A stretch of DNA of 64,000 nucleotides from Paraburkholderia sp. BL23I1N1 (GCF_003610295.1 NZ_RAPV01000001.1:1054001-1118000); one strand, 5' to 3'; positions 9,651-19,263 are shown, numbered from the stretch's first letter. The notes: generated by a model not told the origin, from the letters alone. Translations and numbers: made by a program.

Positions 9651-10511
9651 TTAGCTTGGCGTAACAACAACAGTACAAGTAATCCCAGCAGCCAGCACGA
9701 CGCCCTCGGGCACAGAATCAATCCTCACCCGCACGGGCACGCGCTGCGCCAACCGAACCCAATTAAAGGTGGGATTCACATCAGCCAGCAGTTCGCGGCT
9801 CTCGGGATTATCCCGATCATAGATTCCCCGAGAGATGCTCTCGACATGCCCCTGCAAGGTGCCCCCACTCATCAACCGAACCTCAGCCTTATCACCGACC
9901 CGAACATGAGGAAGCTTAGTCTCCTCAAAATACCCATAAACCCAGAATGAATGACTATCAACAATCGCCAGCTTAGCTGAACCAGCAGTCGCATAATCCC
10001 CTCGAAAAACATTCAGATTAGTAACATACCCATCAACCGGCGCAACAACCCGAGTCCGCTCAAGATTCAACTTGGCAGCATCAAGCGCAGCCAAAGCCTG
10101 CTGATAAGAAGCCTCAGCAGCAGACGCAGTATGAGTAGCATTCTCACGACTCTCTTTGGACACAACCAAAGCATCCATATCCGCCCGCCGCTGCGCATCA
10201 TCCCGCTTCATCTGCAACTCAGCCTTACGCGCAGCAACAGCAGCTTCAGCCTGCTCAACAGCAATCTGATAATGCGAAGGATCGATCTGCATTAACAGAT
10301 CCCCCTTCTTAACCAGTTGGTTATCCTTAACAGGCAAATCCACAACCGCACCGGAAACATCAGGCGCCACATTCACAATCTCAGCGCGCACGCGCCCATC
10401 GCGCGTCCATGGTTCATCCATGTAATGAACCCACAACGCGCGCCCAATCAAAATCGCGACGATAAAAATAATGGCTGTCGCGACGAAGCCAACAATATTT
10501 CGGATGGTCAT
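9651..10511 (-). CDS. aaeA: HlyD-family periplasmic adaptor (AaeA-like)
   Basis: Membrane-fusion subunit of 286 aa that would link the AaeB-type inner-membrane pump to the outer-membrane factor. There is one N-terminal anchor (IVGFVATAIIFIVAILIGR), then the biotinyl-lipoyl half-motif DGRVRAEIVNVAPDVSGAV. An alpha-hairpin of about 75 residues and the second half-motif VVAPVDGYV follow. The ATG at 10511 was chosen because longer readings add a Cys-rich segment lying in the next gene's region. Codon use is strikingly unlike its operon partners: GAT, GCT, GTT, CGG, TTG and AGT replace the GC-ending codons used elsewhere. Gene replacement by transfer or conversion is one explanation. Confidence 0.88.
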   Translation of the reverse strand: MTIRNIVGFVATAIIFIVAILIGRALWVHYMDEPWTRDGRVRAEIVNVAPDVSGAVVDLPVKDNQLVKKGDLLMQIDPSHYQIAVEQAEAAVAARKAELQMKRDDAQRRADMDALVVSKESRENATHTASAAEASYQQALAALDAAKLNLERTRVVAPVDGYVTNLNVFRGDYATAGSAKLAIVDSHSFWVYGYFEETKLPHVRVGDKAEVRLMSGGTLQGHVESISRGIYDRDNPESRELLADVNPTFNWVRLAQRVPVRVRIDSVPEGVVLAAGITCTVVVTPS

Positions 10512-10524
10512 GTTTCGACTCTGA

Positions 10525-10725
10525 TCAACGATAAACGGCGAGACCCAGCACGCCGCACACACACACGAGCAAGCTGGCCCGGAACAAGGACGGATGCCAC
10601 ACCACGCGATAGATGCCCGTATAGGCAATCACGCGGTCCAACACCCAGGTAAGCGCGGCGCCCGCGATGAACAGCAGCACAATGGCCGGCACGTAGGCGT
10701 CGAAAACGGCGATATCACGTGGCAT
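10525..10725 (-). CDS. aaeX: DUF1656 small membrane protein (AaeX-like)
   Basis: A 66-aa protein with two hydrophobic segments (VPAIVLLFIAGAALTWVL and ASLLVCVCGVLGLAVY), matching the DUF1656/AaeX family. That family sits next to AaeA/AaeB pumps; its exact role is not established. It overlaps the end of the preceding aaeB by 11 bp and is followed by aaeA after 13 bp, so the three are almost certainly co-translated. Confidence 0.85.
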   Translation of the reverse strand: MPRDIAVFDAYVPAIVLLFIAGAALTWVLDRVIAYTGIYRVVWHPSLFRASLLVCVCGVLGLAVYR

Positions 10726-12925
10726 GACGAACTCCTTCTGGCGCGTCGGCCCGTCCGCTCATCAGCGGTTCAAGCGGCGATTGCGGATCGAGCAGCGCGG
10801 TACGAATGAAATGCAGTTGACTCAAAATGCGTTGCAGTTGATGCCGTTCCTCACGTGGTGGCGTGAAGGTGGCCAGCATCAGTTGAACCGCGGCAATCGC
10901 GTCGGTGGTGGCGGCGAGTGCGCGGTCAAAGCGGTCCGCGCGCGGCCGTTCGAAAAGTGCGGCCACCGCATCGCGCATCGCACGCAATGTGACGCGCCAC
11001 GGCATCGACTTCGCGTAGCGCGCGTCGGCGGGCAGCGCCGCCAACTCGCGGCGCAGATCGATCATCGCGTTGCCCACTTCGAGCACCGAGAAGAGCCAGC
11101 GCAAGGTGTCACGTTTGAGCTCCGGTTCGTTCTGCGCGAGCGCGTTGATCTGGGACATCAGATCGCGTGCGCCGCTCTCGAAGCGTGAACGTACCCGGCG
11201 CATCCCCGCACGGCTTGCCAGCGCCACCTGACGGCGCAGGTCCATCAGCAGACGGTTGCGCATCCACGGCGTCGAAGGCGGCAGCAGCACGGCAAAGGCA
11301 ATTGCGCACACCAGCATCGACAGCACCAGCGCAATCGCGTCGTTAATGGTGCCGCTCGGGTCGTAGTGAATCAGGTTGTCCGGGCCGGCGAGGAAGCAGA
11401 AGAAGATGCAGTAGCCGACGCCGTAGCCGGCCAGCGCGGGCCGCGTCGTCATGAACACGCCGAGCAGCAGGAACGGCGTGAGCGCGGTGCACAGCAGCGG
11501 AAAGCCGTCGATGTGCGGATATACGCCGTACACCGCGAACATGCCCATCACCGAGGCGACCAGCGTGCCGCCCGCCATCTGGAATGCCGTGCGCTTCGGA
11601 TCCGGCGAGGACGACGCCAGCGCGCACACCGCCGCGGCGTCCAACGTCAGAGTCGAGCCGCTCGGCCACGCGGTCGCGATCCAGAATGCGCCGAGCACCA
11701 TCATGACGATGGCCGCACGCACACCGGCGACGCCCGCCGCGATCCCGTTCGTCTTCGGCTCGTAGCGCTCGATCCAGCGCTCGCGTTCGTGCGTGTCGAC
11801 CGCAAGCGACGCATAGGTGGCCACGTACGCGTGCAGATCTTCGATGAAGCGGTACAGCAGTTCGGCGCCGGTATCGAAGTCGAGCAGCGGCGCGTCCGGC
11901 TGCGTTTCCAGCGCGTCGCGTGTTGCGCGCACCCGCTTGGGCAGCTCCGCCTTGTACGCGTCGAGTTGCGCGGCGGCGTGGGCGGCATCTGTCGCGCTCA
12001 GCACCGGTTCGCCGGATTTCGCGAGCAGCGGGGCGATTTCCTTGAAGTACGGCTCCAGCGCGTCGATCGCGATGAGCGCACCGCTTGTATTCGTATCGCG
12101 AAGCCGGTTCATCAACTGATGCAGCGCGTGAAAGCGCGTCGAAGCGGTCATGAACTCGCTGTTCAGACGCGCGAGACGGCCACCGCGCATCCGCGAATCG
12201 GGACCTTCGAATACGGCAACACTGCGCGCCGCTTCGAATCCGACGATGTCGGCGACAAAGCGTGCGTTCGTCGCTTCGATCTGCGCGCGGTCGTTGCGGC
12301 CGCCCAAGGAGGCCGACACATACTCGACGAACGCCGAGAACCGCGCGCGCACGGTGCCGCGCATCTGCAAGCCGGCGAATTGCGGAAACACCAGCCCGCT
12401 GACCGCGCCCGCGCAGATGATGCCGACCACCACCTCGGCCACCCGCGTGAGCGCGCTCAGAAACGCGCCATCCGGATGCTGCGAGGCCGGAATGCCGATC
12501 AACGCGGCGGTGTAGCCGGCCAGCACGAAACCGTACGACTTGAAGTTGCGATTGCGCGCGGCCCCGGCGGTGCAGATGCCAACCCAGATCGCGGTCGTGA
12601 CGATGAACAGTTCAGGCTGCTGCGCGAACAGGCCGATCAACGCAAGCATCACGACGAGACCGACCAGCGTGCCGCAGATCCGGTAGAAGCTCTTGGCGAA
12701 CACCATCCCGCTTTGCGGCTGCATCACGATGAACACGGTGGTCATCGCGGTGCGCGGTTGCGGCAGGTCGAGCTTCATCGCGATGCCGAGCGCGAGGAAG
12801 CAGGCGGCGAGCGCTTTGAACAGATAGATCCACGTGAGGCCGTCGGTGCGCGCCCAGTCGGCGGCGGCCGAGTAGAGCGCGGCAAACGATGCCAGGCGCG
12901 GGGTGGGAGAAGGAGAGGCTGACAT
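10715..12925 (-). CDS. aaeB: FUSC/AaeB-family aromatic-acid efflux pump
   Basis: Inner-membrane permease of 736 aa in the fusaric acid resistance (FUSC/AaeB) family, which exports hydroxylated aromatic carboxylic acids. Two similar halves are visible. One starts at about residue 35 (TWIYLFKALAACFLALGIAM, MTTVFIVMQPQSGMV). The other starts at about 400 (AGVRAAIVMMVLGAFWIATA) after a large soluble middle domain. Each half has several hydrophobic helices, and a ~170-residue helical soluble tail ends the protein. It lies 11 bp after the outer-membrane lipoprotein gene and overlaps aaeX, which supports a single tripartite system. Confidence 0.9.
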   Translation of the reverse strand: MSASPSPTPRLASFAALYSAAADWARTDGLTWIYLFKALAACFLALGIAMKLDLPQPRTAMTTVFIVMQPQSGMVFAKSFYRICGTLVGLVVMLALIGLFAQQPELFIVTTAIWVGICTAGAARNRNFKSYGFVLAGYTAALIGIPASQHPDGAFLSALTRVAEVVVGIICAGAVSGLVFPQFAGLQMRGTVRARFSAFVEYVSASLGGRNDRAQIEATNARFVADIVGFEAARSVAVFEGPDSRMRGGRLARLNSEFMTASTRFHALHQLMNRLRDTNTSGALIAIDALEPYFKEIAPLLAKSGEPVLSATDAAHAAAQLDAYKAELPKRVRATRDALETQPDAPLLDFDTGAELLYRFIEDLHAYVATYASLAVDTHERERWIERYEPKTNGIAAGVAGVRAAIVMMVLGAFWIATAWPSGSTLTLDAAAVCALASSSPDPKRTAFQMAGGTLVASVMGMFAVYGVYPHIDGFPLLCTALTPFLLLGVFMTTRPALAGYGVGYCIFFCFLAGPDNLIHYDPSGTINDAIALVLSMLVCAIAFAVLLPPSTPWMRNRLLMDLRRQVALASRAGMRRVRSRFESGARDLMSQINALAQNEPELKRDTLRWLFSVLEVGNAMIDLRRELAALPADARYAKSMPWRVTLRAMRDAVAALFERPRADRFDRALAATTDAIAAVQLMLATFTPPREERHQLQRILSQLHFIRTALLDPQSPLEPLMSGRADAPEGVRHAT

Positions 12926-12936
12926 GGCCGGCTTCC

Positions 12937-14583
12937 TTACTCAGCCGCGGGCGCGTTGGTGGACGACCCCTGGGCGTGCGTGGTGCCGGACTGGGCCGGT
13001 GCCGGTGCGGTGGTCCCGGCGCGGTCAGCCGAGGCCGTGTGCGCCAACGCGCCCGACGCAGCCGCAGCCGGCTGGCCTTTGCCCTTCCCATGCGCCGGCA
13101 ACGTCTCGTTTGCCTGCGGACCATTGGCGGGTTCGTCGAGTCCGCCGCCCAGTGCCGTGACCAGCGACGCATGCGCGCCCAGCCGTTCGGCCTGAATCTT
13201 CGCGACGCCTTCCTGCGCGCGCAGCAACTGGCTTTGCGCGATCAGCACATTCAGATAGTCGGTCAAACCGCGCCGATACCCTTCGCGCGCCAGATCGTAG
13301 TTCTTGCGCGCCGCTGCGACCGAACGGTCGGCGTCTTGCGCCTGGGTGGCGAGCGAACGGATCCGGATCACTTGATCGGAGATGTCCTTCAGCGCGCCGA
13401 CGATCGACTGGTTATAGCGATCCACCGCCTCGTCATACCCGGCCGACGCCGCGCCGAGCTGCGAGCGCAGCCGTCCGCCATCGAAGATCGGCAGCGACAG
13501 CGCGGGACCCGCGCTCCAGCTATGCGACGGATCCTTCATGAACTGGAACAGCGGCCCCATCGCGGCATAGCCGCCGATCGACGCCAGCAGGTTGATGTCC
13601 GGATAGAAGTTGGCCTTGGCGACGTCGATGCCGCGCGCTTGCGCCGCGACCGTCCAGCGCGCCGCGACCACGTCCGGCCGATGGCCGATCAGATCCGCGG
13701 GCAGTGCGCTCGGCAGGCCGGCGGGCGTGGTGTCGAGCGAGAGCGTCGGACGCTGGATCGCGTCGCCGGCGCCCGGACCCTTGCCGGCCAGTGCGGCCAT
13801 CTGATTGCGGCCGAGCGCGATCTTTTCTTCGATCGCGTCGATCTGGCGTTCGTATTCCGGCAGCGGCGTTTCGGCCTGGCTCACTTCGAGCTGGGTGCCG
13901 ATGCCGCCTTTCAGACGCCGGTTCGCGAGGTCGGCGATCTGCTGCTGTTGCTGCAACGTGGATTTGGCGATATCGAGCAGCGCGTAGTTCAGCGACAGTT
14001 CGATGTACGTGCGCACCACGTTGCCTTCCAGTTCGAGCTGGGCGGCGCGGAAGTCAGCGGCGCTCGCATGGGCGGCGTCGAGCGCGCGCTCGGCGGCGTT
14101 CTTGTCCTTGCCCCACAGATCGAGGTTGTACGACAGGCCCAGCGTGCCGGTGTTGTTCCACGACTGCTCGCCCGCGAGCGGGCCCGGGCCGTAATAGAGG
14201 TTGTCCGCCCATTTCTGACGCTGGATCGACAGGCTGCCGTTGACTTGCGGCGAGAGTGCCGAGCGAGCCACGCCCGCCATCGACACGGCTTCGCGCACCC
14301 GCGCCTGAGCGACCGCGAGACTCGGATTGCCCGCCTGTGCGGCTTCGACCCACTCATTGAGCTGCGGATCGTTATAGGCGCGCCACCAGTCGGCGGCCGG
14401 CCATTGGGCGTCCGCATTGGCGGCCCGGATGGCGTTGCCTGCATCGAGCGAGGAGGGCTCGATTCCGCGCTCTTGCGGCGCGATGCCTCCGGTACTGGCA
14501 CAGCCGGCGATTGTTAATAGGATCGTAAGAACCGCGGTCGCGGCGATCCCTTTTTGTACCGGAGACTGCACGATTTCCTCCAA
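12937..14583 (-). CDS. Outer-membrane efflux lipoprotein (NodT/OprM type)
   Basis: A 548-aa outer-membrane factor, the exit duct of the tripartite pump encoded with it. The signal peptide ends in a lipobox (LTIAGC) with Cys28 as the lipidation site. DWWRAYNDPQLNEWVEAA and the long helical repeats are typical of the RND/OMF lipoprotein family. The two homologous repeats begin near residues 75 and 290 (GHRPDVVAARW). The last ~60 residues form an Ala/Gly/Thr-rich low-complexity tail beyond the usual end of the family. First gene of the minus-strand operon, divergent from the LysR gene. Confidence 0.9.
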   Translation of the reverse strand: MEEIVQSPVQKGIAATAVLTILLTIAGCASTGGIAPQERGIEPSSLDAGNAIRAANADAQWPAADWWRAYNDPQLNEWVEAAQAGNPSLAVAQARVREAVSMAGVARSALSPQVNGSLSIQRQKWADNLYYGPGPLAGEQSWNNTGTLGLSYNLDLWGKDKNAAERALDAAHASAADFRAAQLELEGNVVRTYIELSLNYALLDIAKSTLQQQQQIADLANRRLKGGIGTQLEVSQAETPLPEYERQIDAIEEKIALGRNQMAALAGKGPGAGDAIQRPTLSLDTTPAGLPSALPADLIGHRPDVVAARWTVAAQARGIDVAKANFYPDINLLASIGGYAAMGPLFQFMKDPSHSWSAGPALSLPIFDGGRLRSQLGAASAGYDEAVDRYNQSIVGALKDISDQVIRIRSLATQAQDADRSVAAARKNYDLAREGYRRGLTDYLNVLIAQSQLLRAQEGVAKIQAERLGAHASLVTALGGGLDEPANGPQANETLPAHGKGKGQPAAAASGALAHTASADRAGTTAPAPAQSGTTHAQGSSTNAPAAE

Positions 14584-14727
14584 AATTGGCTATAGAAGCA
14601 TGTGTGTCATTATATTTTTTGATTGATTGGGGAATAACCGGTAAAGATGCAAGGCATTTTTTACGGGATATGAGACAATCGCCTTTGCGAATCGTGTAAC
14701 AATCGCTACCGATCACAAGGGAAAAGT

Positions 14728-15666
14728 ATGGATACGCTTCAAAACATGCGCGTATTTGTCCGAGTCGTCGAAGCGGGCAGCTTTACGGGTGCCGCGCAGC
14801 ATCTGAACACGACCACGGCGTACGCGTCGCGCGCGGTTTCCGACCTGGAAGCGCATCTGCGCACGCGTCTTTTGAACCGCACCACGCGCCGGATCGCCTT
14901 GACCGAGGCGGGTGAGCGCTATCTGCAGCGCTGCGAGCAGATCCTCGCGTACGTGGATCAGGCGGAAGCGGAGGCCGGCGACGCCCATGCGCGTCCGTCC
15001 GGCAAGCTCAAGGTCCACGCCATGACGAGTTTCGGCCAGCACTATGTGGTGCCGGCGGTGGGCCGCTATCAGGAGCGCTATCCAGACGTGCATATCGAAC
15101 TGACGCTCGCGCAGCGCATGCCCGATCTGCTCGACGAAGGCTTTGACGTGTCGCTGACACTGGCAACCGGTCTCCCGGATTCGGGGCTGGTGTCGCAGCG
15201 GCTGGGCAGCGCGTTCAGCATCGCGTGCGCGTCGCCAACTTATCTGGAGCGGCACGGCGTGCCCCAAACGCCCGCGGACCTCGCGCACCACACCTGCCTG
15301 CAGATGGTCACGCCGGTGTTTCCGACCGACAAATGGGTATTCGACGGCCCGAATGGCGAAGAAACCATCGCGCTCGGCCCAGCCACCTTCCAGGTGAACG
15401 TCGCCGAAGCCATGGCGGTCGCGGCGTGCAGTGGCATGGGGATCGGACTGATTCCGATCTACTCGGCGATCAGCGGCTTGCGTAGCGGTGAACTCGTTTG
15501 GCTGTTGCCGGAATACACATCGCAGGAAATGAATCTGTATGCGCTGTATCCGTCCCGGCAGTATCTGGACGCGAAAATTCGGACCTGGGTCGAATTCCTG
15601 CGCGAAGAACTGCCCGTCACGCTGGCCGTCGATCACGAAGAGTTGCGCCAGTTCGCACGCACCTGA
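14728..15666 (+). CDS. LysR-family regulator, probably of the efflux operon
   Basis: A 312-aa regulator. The N-terminal winged helix-turn-helix (MRVFVRVVEAGSFTGAAQHL, then TTAYASRAVSDLE) is followed by a linker helix. A periplasmic-binding-like effector domain starts near residue 92. It faces the efflux operon across 144 bp, the arrangement of AaeR with AaeXAB in E. coli, where aromatic acids are inducers. The inducer here is inferred from that parallel only. I could not pick one convincing T-N11-A box out of the A/T-rich intergenic sequence. Confidence 0.9.
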   Translation: MDTLQNMRVFVRVVEAGSFTGAAQHLNTTTAYASRAVSDLEAHLRTRLLNRTTRRIALTEAGERYLQRCEQILAYVDQAEAEAGDAHARPSGKLKVHAMTSFGQHYVVPAVGRYQERYPDVHIELTLAQRMPDLLDEGFDVSLTLATGLPDSGLVSQRLGSAFSIACASPTYLERHGVPQTPADLAHHTCLQMVTPVFPTDKWVFDGPNGEETIALGPATFQVNVAEAMAVAACSGMGIGLIPIYSAISGLRSGELVWLLPEYTSQEMNLYALYPSRQYLDAKIRTWVEFLREELPVTLAVDHEELRQFART

Positions 15667-15885
15667 GGCAGCACCGCGCGCGCGGTTGACCATTGTTGAC
15701 GGTTTCAGGCCGGGATGGCGTGACAGCCTGTTACATAACTACCGCGCCGCAACATTTCCTTACTTCTGCACCGCGGTCGATTTGTTAACGTGTGGTTCAT
15801 GGGCTGCCGCATTCAGCCGGACGCGTTCAATTTGCCGCCGTTCGGCACATCGCACCAACCGCAATACTTGAAGGACGAGGAACTC

Positions 15886-16044
15886 ATGGATACGCATCTG
15901 ATGATCGGCGTGGCCGTCATGCTGGGACTGATCGGAATCGCCGCATCGCGTGATCTGCTGCGCCGTCTGCGTGACCAGCAGCCGCAATTGGTGCCGATCA
16001 AGGTCGAGAGCGCCGATTCGCAGGGGCAACGGGGCGATCGCTGA
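15886..16044 (+). CDS. Small single-span membrane protein, unknown function
   Basis: 52 aa beginning MDTHLMIGVAVMLGLIGIAA, a single hydrophobic helix followed by a basic stretch (SRDLLRRLRDQQ) and a short polar tail. That predicts an inner-membrane anchor with the tail in the cytoplasm. The start at 15886 is set by AAGGACGAGG about 6-15 bases upstream. The longer reading from 15790 lacks such a site. No family recognised. Confidence 0.55.
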   Translation: MDTHLMIGVAVMLGLIGIAASRDLLRRLRDQQPQLVPIKVESADSQGQRGDR

Positions 16045-16074
16045 GGGTCTGAAGCTCGCGCGCGCTCCGCAGGT

Positions 16075-16812
16075 TCAGGGCAGCGCTTCGATCAGACCCG
16101 GTTCGTCGTTGAGCGTGCGGTCCACCTCGGGACTCACCCGATGCCAGCGGAACCGCGCGGCGGGTAGGCAGGCGCTGCGTGCAAGCTGTTCGAGTTCGTC
16201 GAATTGCAGGGCCGGATCCAGCCAGCGGCGCGCCGCCTCCGGGGCGAACACCAGCGGGCGCCGGCCGTGTACGTCGATCAGACCCGCGTCGGCGGTAGCC
16301 GTCACGATCACCAATCCCATGCCTTCCGTTTGCGGTTCCGTGCCGCGTACGCTCGATAGCGCCGCGAGGTACATCGGTAGGTCGCTTTTCAGATGCACGA
16401 AGTAGGGCTGGCGGATCGTTGCGTCGGCTTCAGCTTCCGTTTCCGATTTCGCCGCGTAATCCCCCTTTGATGTTCCGGGCGCTGCTTCCATGCGCCATTC
16501 GAACCAGCCGTCCGCCGGCACCAATACCCGTCCGGTTTTCCACAGGTCTTCGAAATAGCGCGTATGCGGCGCGGTTTCGGCGCGCGCGTTGATTGTCTGC
16601 GGCAGATGCTGCGCGCGTGCCCAATCCGGGCAATAGCCCCAGTGGATCGCGTGCAGCGTTTGGTCCGGGTAGATCGCTAGCGGATGGGTGCCCGGTGCGA
16701 GGTTGTAGCCGGGGCGGCGATCGGCGGCGTCGAACAGCATCAGCGGATCGGTGAGGCCGAGGTGCCGTGCGTACAGATGGGGATCGCGATACTGGCTGAT
16801 TCGACCGCACAT
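16075..16812 (-). CDS. yedK: SRAP-domain protein (YedK/HMCES type)
   Basis: A 245-aa SOS-response-associated peptidase. The family forms a covalent thiazolidine link with abasic sites in single-stranded DNA through the Cys exposed after removal of Met1. MCGRISQYRD gives Cys2. NARAET at residues 75-80 supplies the Asn/Arg/Glu of the active site. VHGRRPLVF contains the conserved His, though most relatives read HxRMPV here. An insertion of about 20 residues (GTSKGDYAAKSETEAEADAT) lengthens the middle loop. It lies alone between a small membrane protein and a phosphoesterase. Confidence 0.9.
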   Translation of the reverse strand: MCGRISQYRDPHLYARHLGLTDPLMLFDAADRRPGYNLAPGTHPLAIYPDQTLHAIHWGYCPDWARAQHLPQTINARAETAPHTRYFEDLWKTGRVLVPADGWFEWRMEAAPGTSKGDYAAKSETEAEADATIRQPYFVHLKSDLPMYLAALSSVRGTEPQTEGMGLVIVTATADAGLIDVHGRRPLVFAPEAARRWLDPALQFDELEQLARSACLPAARFRWHRVSPEVDRTLNDEPGLIEALP

Positions 16813-16936
16813 GAGCGACCTCCGGAGATCACCGGCTTGGCGGGTTTGACCGATTCGAACCCGAACCCAACGACAACCACAGCGTAGTGCGCGGCGCCTG
16901 GCCGCGCTACCCAGATTGGCCCCAAGCCGACGCTCG

Positions 16937-17743
16937 CTATATTTCGACGACCTTGTCCCACGCGAACTGCGGATTCTCCAGCTGACGCGTGCGCCGGTCG
17001 AGATAGCCGCGTGGATTGCAGACCACGCGCGTGCCGTTCACGGTGTAATCGAACGGTGTATGCGTATGCCCGTGAATCCACAGTGCCACGGGCGAGCGCA
17101 CCAGCTCCGGCAAATGATTGACGAAACCGGCCGACACGAGGTCTTCCGCATAGCGCTCGGCCAGACTCAGTCGATGCGGCGCGTGATGCGTGACGACGAT
17201 CGTCTTGCCGTCGAACGGCTTTGCGAGTTCGCTTTCGAGCCAGGCGCGCGCCCGGCGGTGCAGCGCGAGGGAATCGTCAGGGGTGAAGTCGCGCGGCGAG
17301 TCCTGGGTGTCGTGCGGCCAGTTCATCTGGATCAGCCCGCGGAAGTCGAGCATCACCCGGCGCGCTGCGTCGATGGAATCGGCAATCGTCTCGGGATCCG
17401 CGCCGAATAACGCGAAGTCGGTCCACAAAGTGGTGCCGAGCACGCGCCAGCGGCCTTGCGGGTCGACCAGCGCGGCATTGTTCAGCACATGCACGTTGTC
17501 GACTTGCGCGGCTGCGTCGTAGAGGGCCGTATCGAGCGCGCCGAATTCGCCGTCGTAATACTCGTGATTGCCGGGCACGTAGACCACCGGCACGGCGCCG
17601 TCGAAGGTTTGCGCGGCCCAGCGCGGGCCGGCCGCATGATTGTGGATGTCGCCAGCCAGCACGATCAGATCCGCATGCGCATGCGGGATCAGCTCGGGCT
17701 CGTCGTTCTCAAGATGCAAATCGGACAGCACTCGAATCTTCAC
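16937..17743 (-). CDS. Calcineurin-like metallophosphoesterase
   Basis: A 268-aa binuclear metallophosphoesterase with all metal motifs in order. These are SDLHLE (residues 6-11), LAGDIHNH, PGNHEYY, THHAPH near residue 185 and IHGHTH near residue 222. No signal peptide. Substrate unknown; the small cytoplasmic members of this group act on nucleotides or phosphodiesters. It reads toward the SRAP gene with a 125-bp gap and no shared operon signal. Confidence 0.88.
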   Translation of the reverse strand: MKIRVLSDLHLENDEPELIPHAHADLIVLAGDIHNHAAGPRWAAQTFDGAVPVVYVPGNHEYYDGEFGALDTALYDAAAQVDNVHVLNNAALVDPQGRWRVLGTTLWTDFALFGADPETIADSIDAARRVMLDFRGLIQMNWPHDTQDSPRDFTPDDSLALHRRARAWLESELAKPFDGKTIVVTHHAPHRLSLAERYAEDLVSAGFVNHLPELVRSPVALWIHGHTHTPFDYTVNGTRVVCNPRGYLDRRTRQLENPQFAWDKVVEI

Positions 17744-17794
17744 GACAACGACTCCTGCAATGGGCCTCGCACCAAACGGCGAAGGCTTCTAACC

Positions 17795-19213
17795 CTAGCG
17801 TAGCACCTTGCCCGGATTCATCAGGTTGAGCGGATCGAGCGCGCGTTTGACGGCGCGCATTAACTGCACCTCGACGTCCTGCTTGTAGTGCATCGCCTCG
17901 TCGATCTTCAATTGGCCCAGACCGTGTTCCGCGCTGATGCTGCCGCGATGGCGATGCACGCTGTCGTAGACGAGCTGGTTGATCGCACTTTGCCACTTAT
18001 CGAGGAACGCCTTCGCGTCGACGCCCTCGGGCGCCTGCACGTTGTAGTGCAGATTGCCGTCGCCGAGATGGCCGAACGTGACCATGCGCGCGCCCGGCAC
18101 GGCTTGCGCGATTGCCGCGTCGCTTTCCTCGATGAAGTGGCCAATGCGCGAAACCGGCACCGCGATATCGTGCTTGATGTTCAGGCCTTCCTCAGCCTGC
18201 GCGAGCGGGATGTGTTCGCGCAGATTCCAGAATGCCCGCGACTGCCCGAGGTTTTCCGCGACCACCGCGTCTTCCACCAGGCCTTCTTCGAGCGCGGTTT
18301 CCATCAGGCGTTCGAACAGTCCGCGCGCGTGCGCCTCGCTCTCGCTGTCCGACAGTTCCAGCAGCACGACTTGCGCATGCGGCTCGGCGAACGGGTAGCG
18401 CATCTGCTCGAAATGCCGGCCCACCAGCCGCAGACAGAAATCCGACATCAGTTCGAAGCCGGTCAGAAGCGGCCCGGCGACGCGTTGCGTGAGCGACAGG
18501 AAATCGAGCGCTGCATGCGGCGACGTGAGTGCGGCGAGCGCCGTGACGCGCGCGGCCGGCTGCGGATGTAGCTTGAGCACGGCGGCGGTGATGATGCCGA
18601 GCGTGCCTTCCGCGCCGATGAACAGATCGCGCAAATCGTAACCGGTGTTGTCCTTGCGCAGTCCGCGCAGGCCGTCCCACAGTTCGCCTTGCGGCGTGAC
18701 CACTTCCAGGCCGAGGCATAGCTCGCGCGTGTTGCCGTAGCGCAGTACGCCGGTGCCGCCCGCGTTGGTGGCAAGATTGCCGCCGATCGTGCAACTGCCT
18801 TCGGCAGCGAGGCTCAACGGGAACAGGCGACCGGCCTTTTCGGCGTGCTTCTGCACTTCGGCGAGGATGACGCCGGCCTCCACGGTGATCGTGTTGTTGT
18901 GCGGATCGATGTCGCGCACGCGGTTCAGACGCCGCAGACTGATGACCGCCTGCGCGCCGCTTGCATCGGGCGTGGCGCCGCCGGCCAAGCCGGTGTTGCC
19001 GCCTTGCGGCACCAGGGCAATGCGATGCTCGACGGCAAGTTTGACGAGCGCCGCGACTTCCTCCGGCGTGGCCGGGCAGAGCACCGCGCAGGCCGCGCCG
19101 GTGTAGCGGCGGCGCCAGTCGGTGAAGTAGGGAGCGGTATCGTGCGGGTCAGTCAGCACCTGAGTGGCGCCGATGGCGTCGCGGCAGGCGGTGAGAAAAG
19201 CGGCTTGGGTCAT
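17795..19213 (-). CDS. FAD-linked 2-hydroxyacid dehydrogenase (GlcD/D-lactate/D2HG type)
   Basis: A 472-aa flavoprotein of the vanillyl-alcohol-oxidase fold. The PP-loop FAD site is VPQGGNTGLAGGATPD at about residues 68-83. GNLATNAGGTGVLRYGNTRE and FIGAEGTLGIITAAVLKL complete the FAD domain. The C-terminal FAD-oxidase domain carries GHLGDGNLHYNV, EHGLGQLK and the ending LDPLNLMNPGKVL. These belong to D-lactate, glycolate and D-2-hydroxyglutarate dehydrogenases. The exact substrate is not decidable from sequence alone, but the single-gene setting without glcEF favours D-lactate or D-2-hydroxyglutarate. Confidence 0.87.
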   Translation of the reverse strand: MTQAAFLTACRDAIGATQVLTDPHDTAPYFTDWRRRYTGAACAVLCPATPEEVAALVKLAVEHRIALVPQGGNTGLAGGATPDASGAQAVISLRRLNRVRDIDPHNNTITVEAGVILAEVQKHAEKAGRLFPLSLAAEGSCTIGGNLATNAGGTGVLRYGNTRELCLGLEVVTPQGELWDGLRGLRKDNTGYDLRDLFIGAEGTLGIITAAVLKLHPQPAARVTALAALTSPHAALDFLSLTQRVAGPLLTGFELMSDFCLRLVGRHFEQMRYPFAEPHAQVVLLELSDSESEAHARGLFERLMETALEEGLVEDAVVAENLGQSRAFWNLREHIPLAQAEEGLNIKHDIAVPVSRIGHFIEESDAAIAQAVPGARMVTFGHLGDGNLHYNVQAPEGVDAKAFLDKWQSAINQLVYDSVHRHRGSISAEHGLGQLKIDEAMHYKQDVEVQLMRAVKRALDPLNLMNPGKVLR

Positions 19214-19263
19214 GTTGGTCGGTCAGGGTGTTCGGCGGATAGCTTAGGTGGCGAGCGTGGTTC

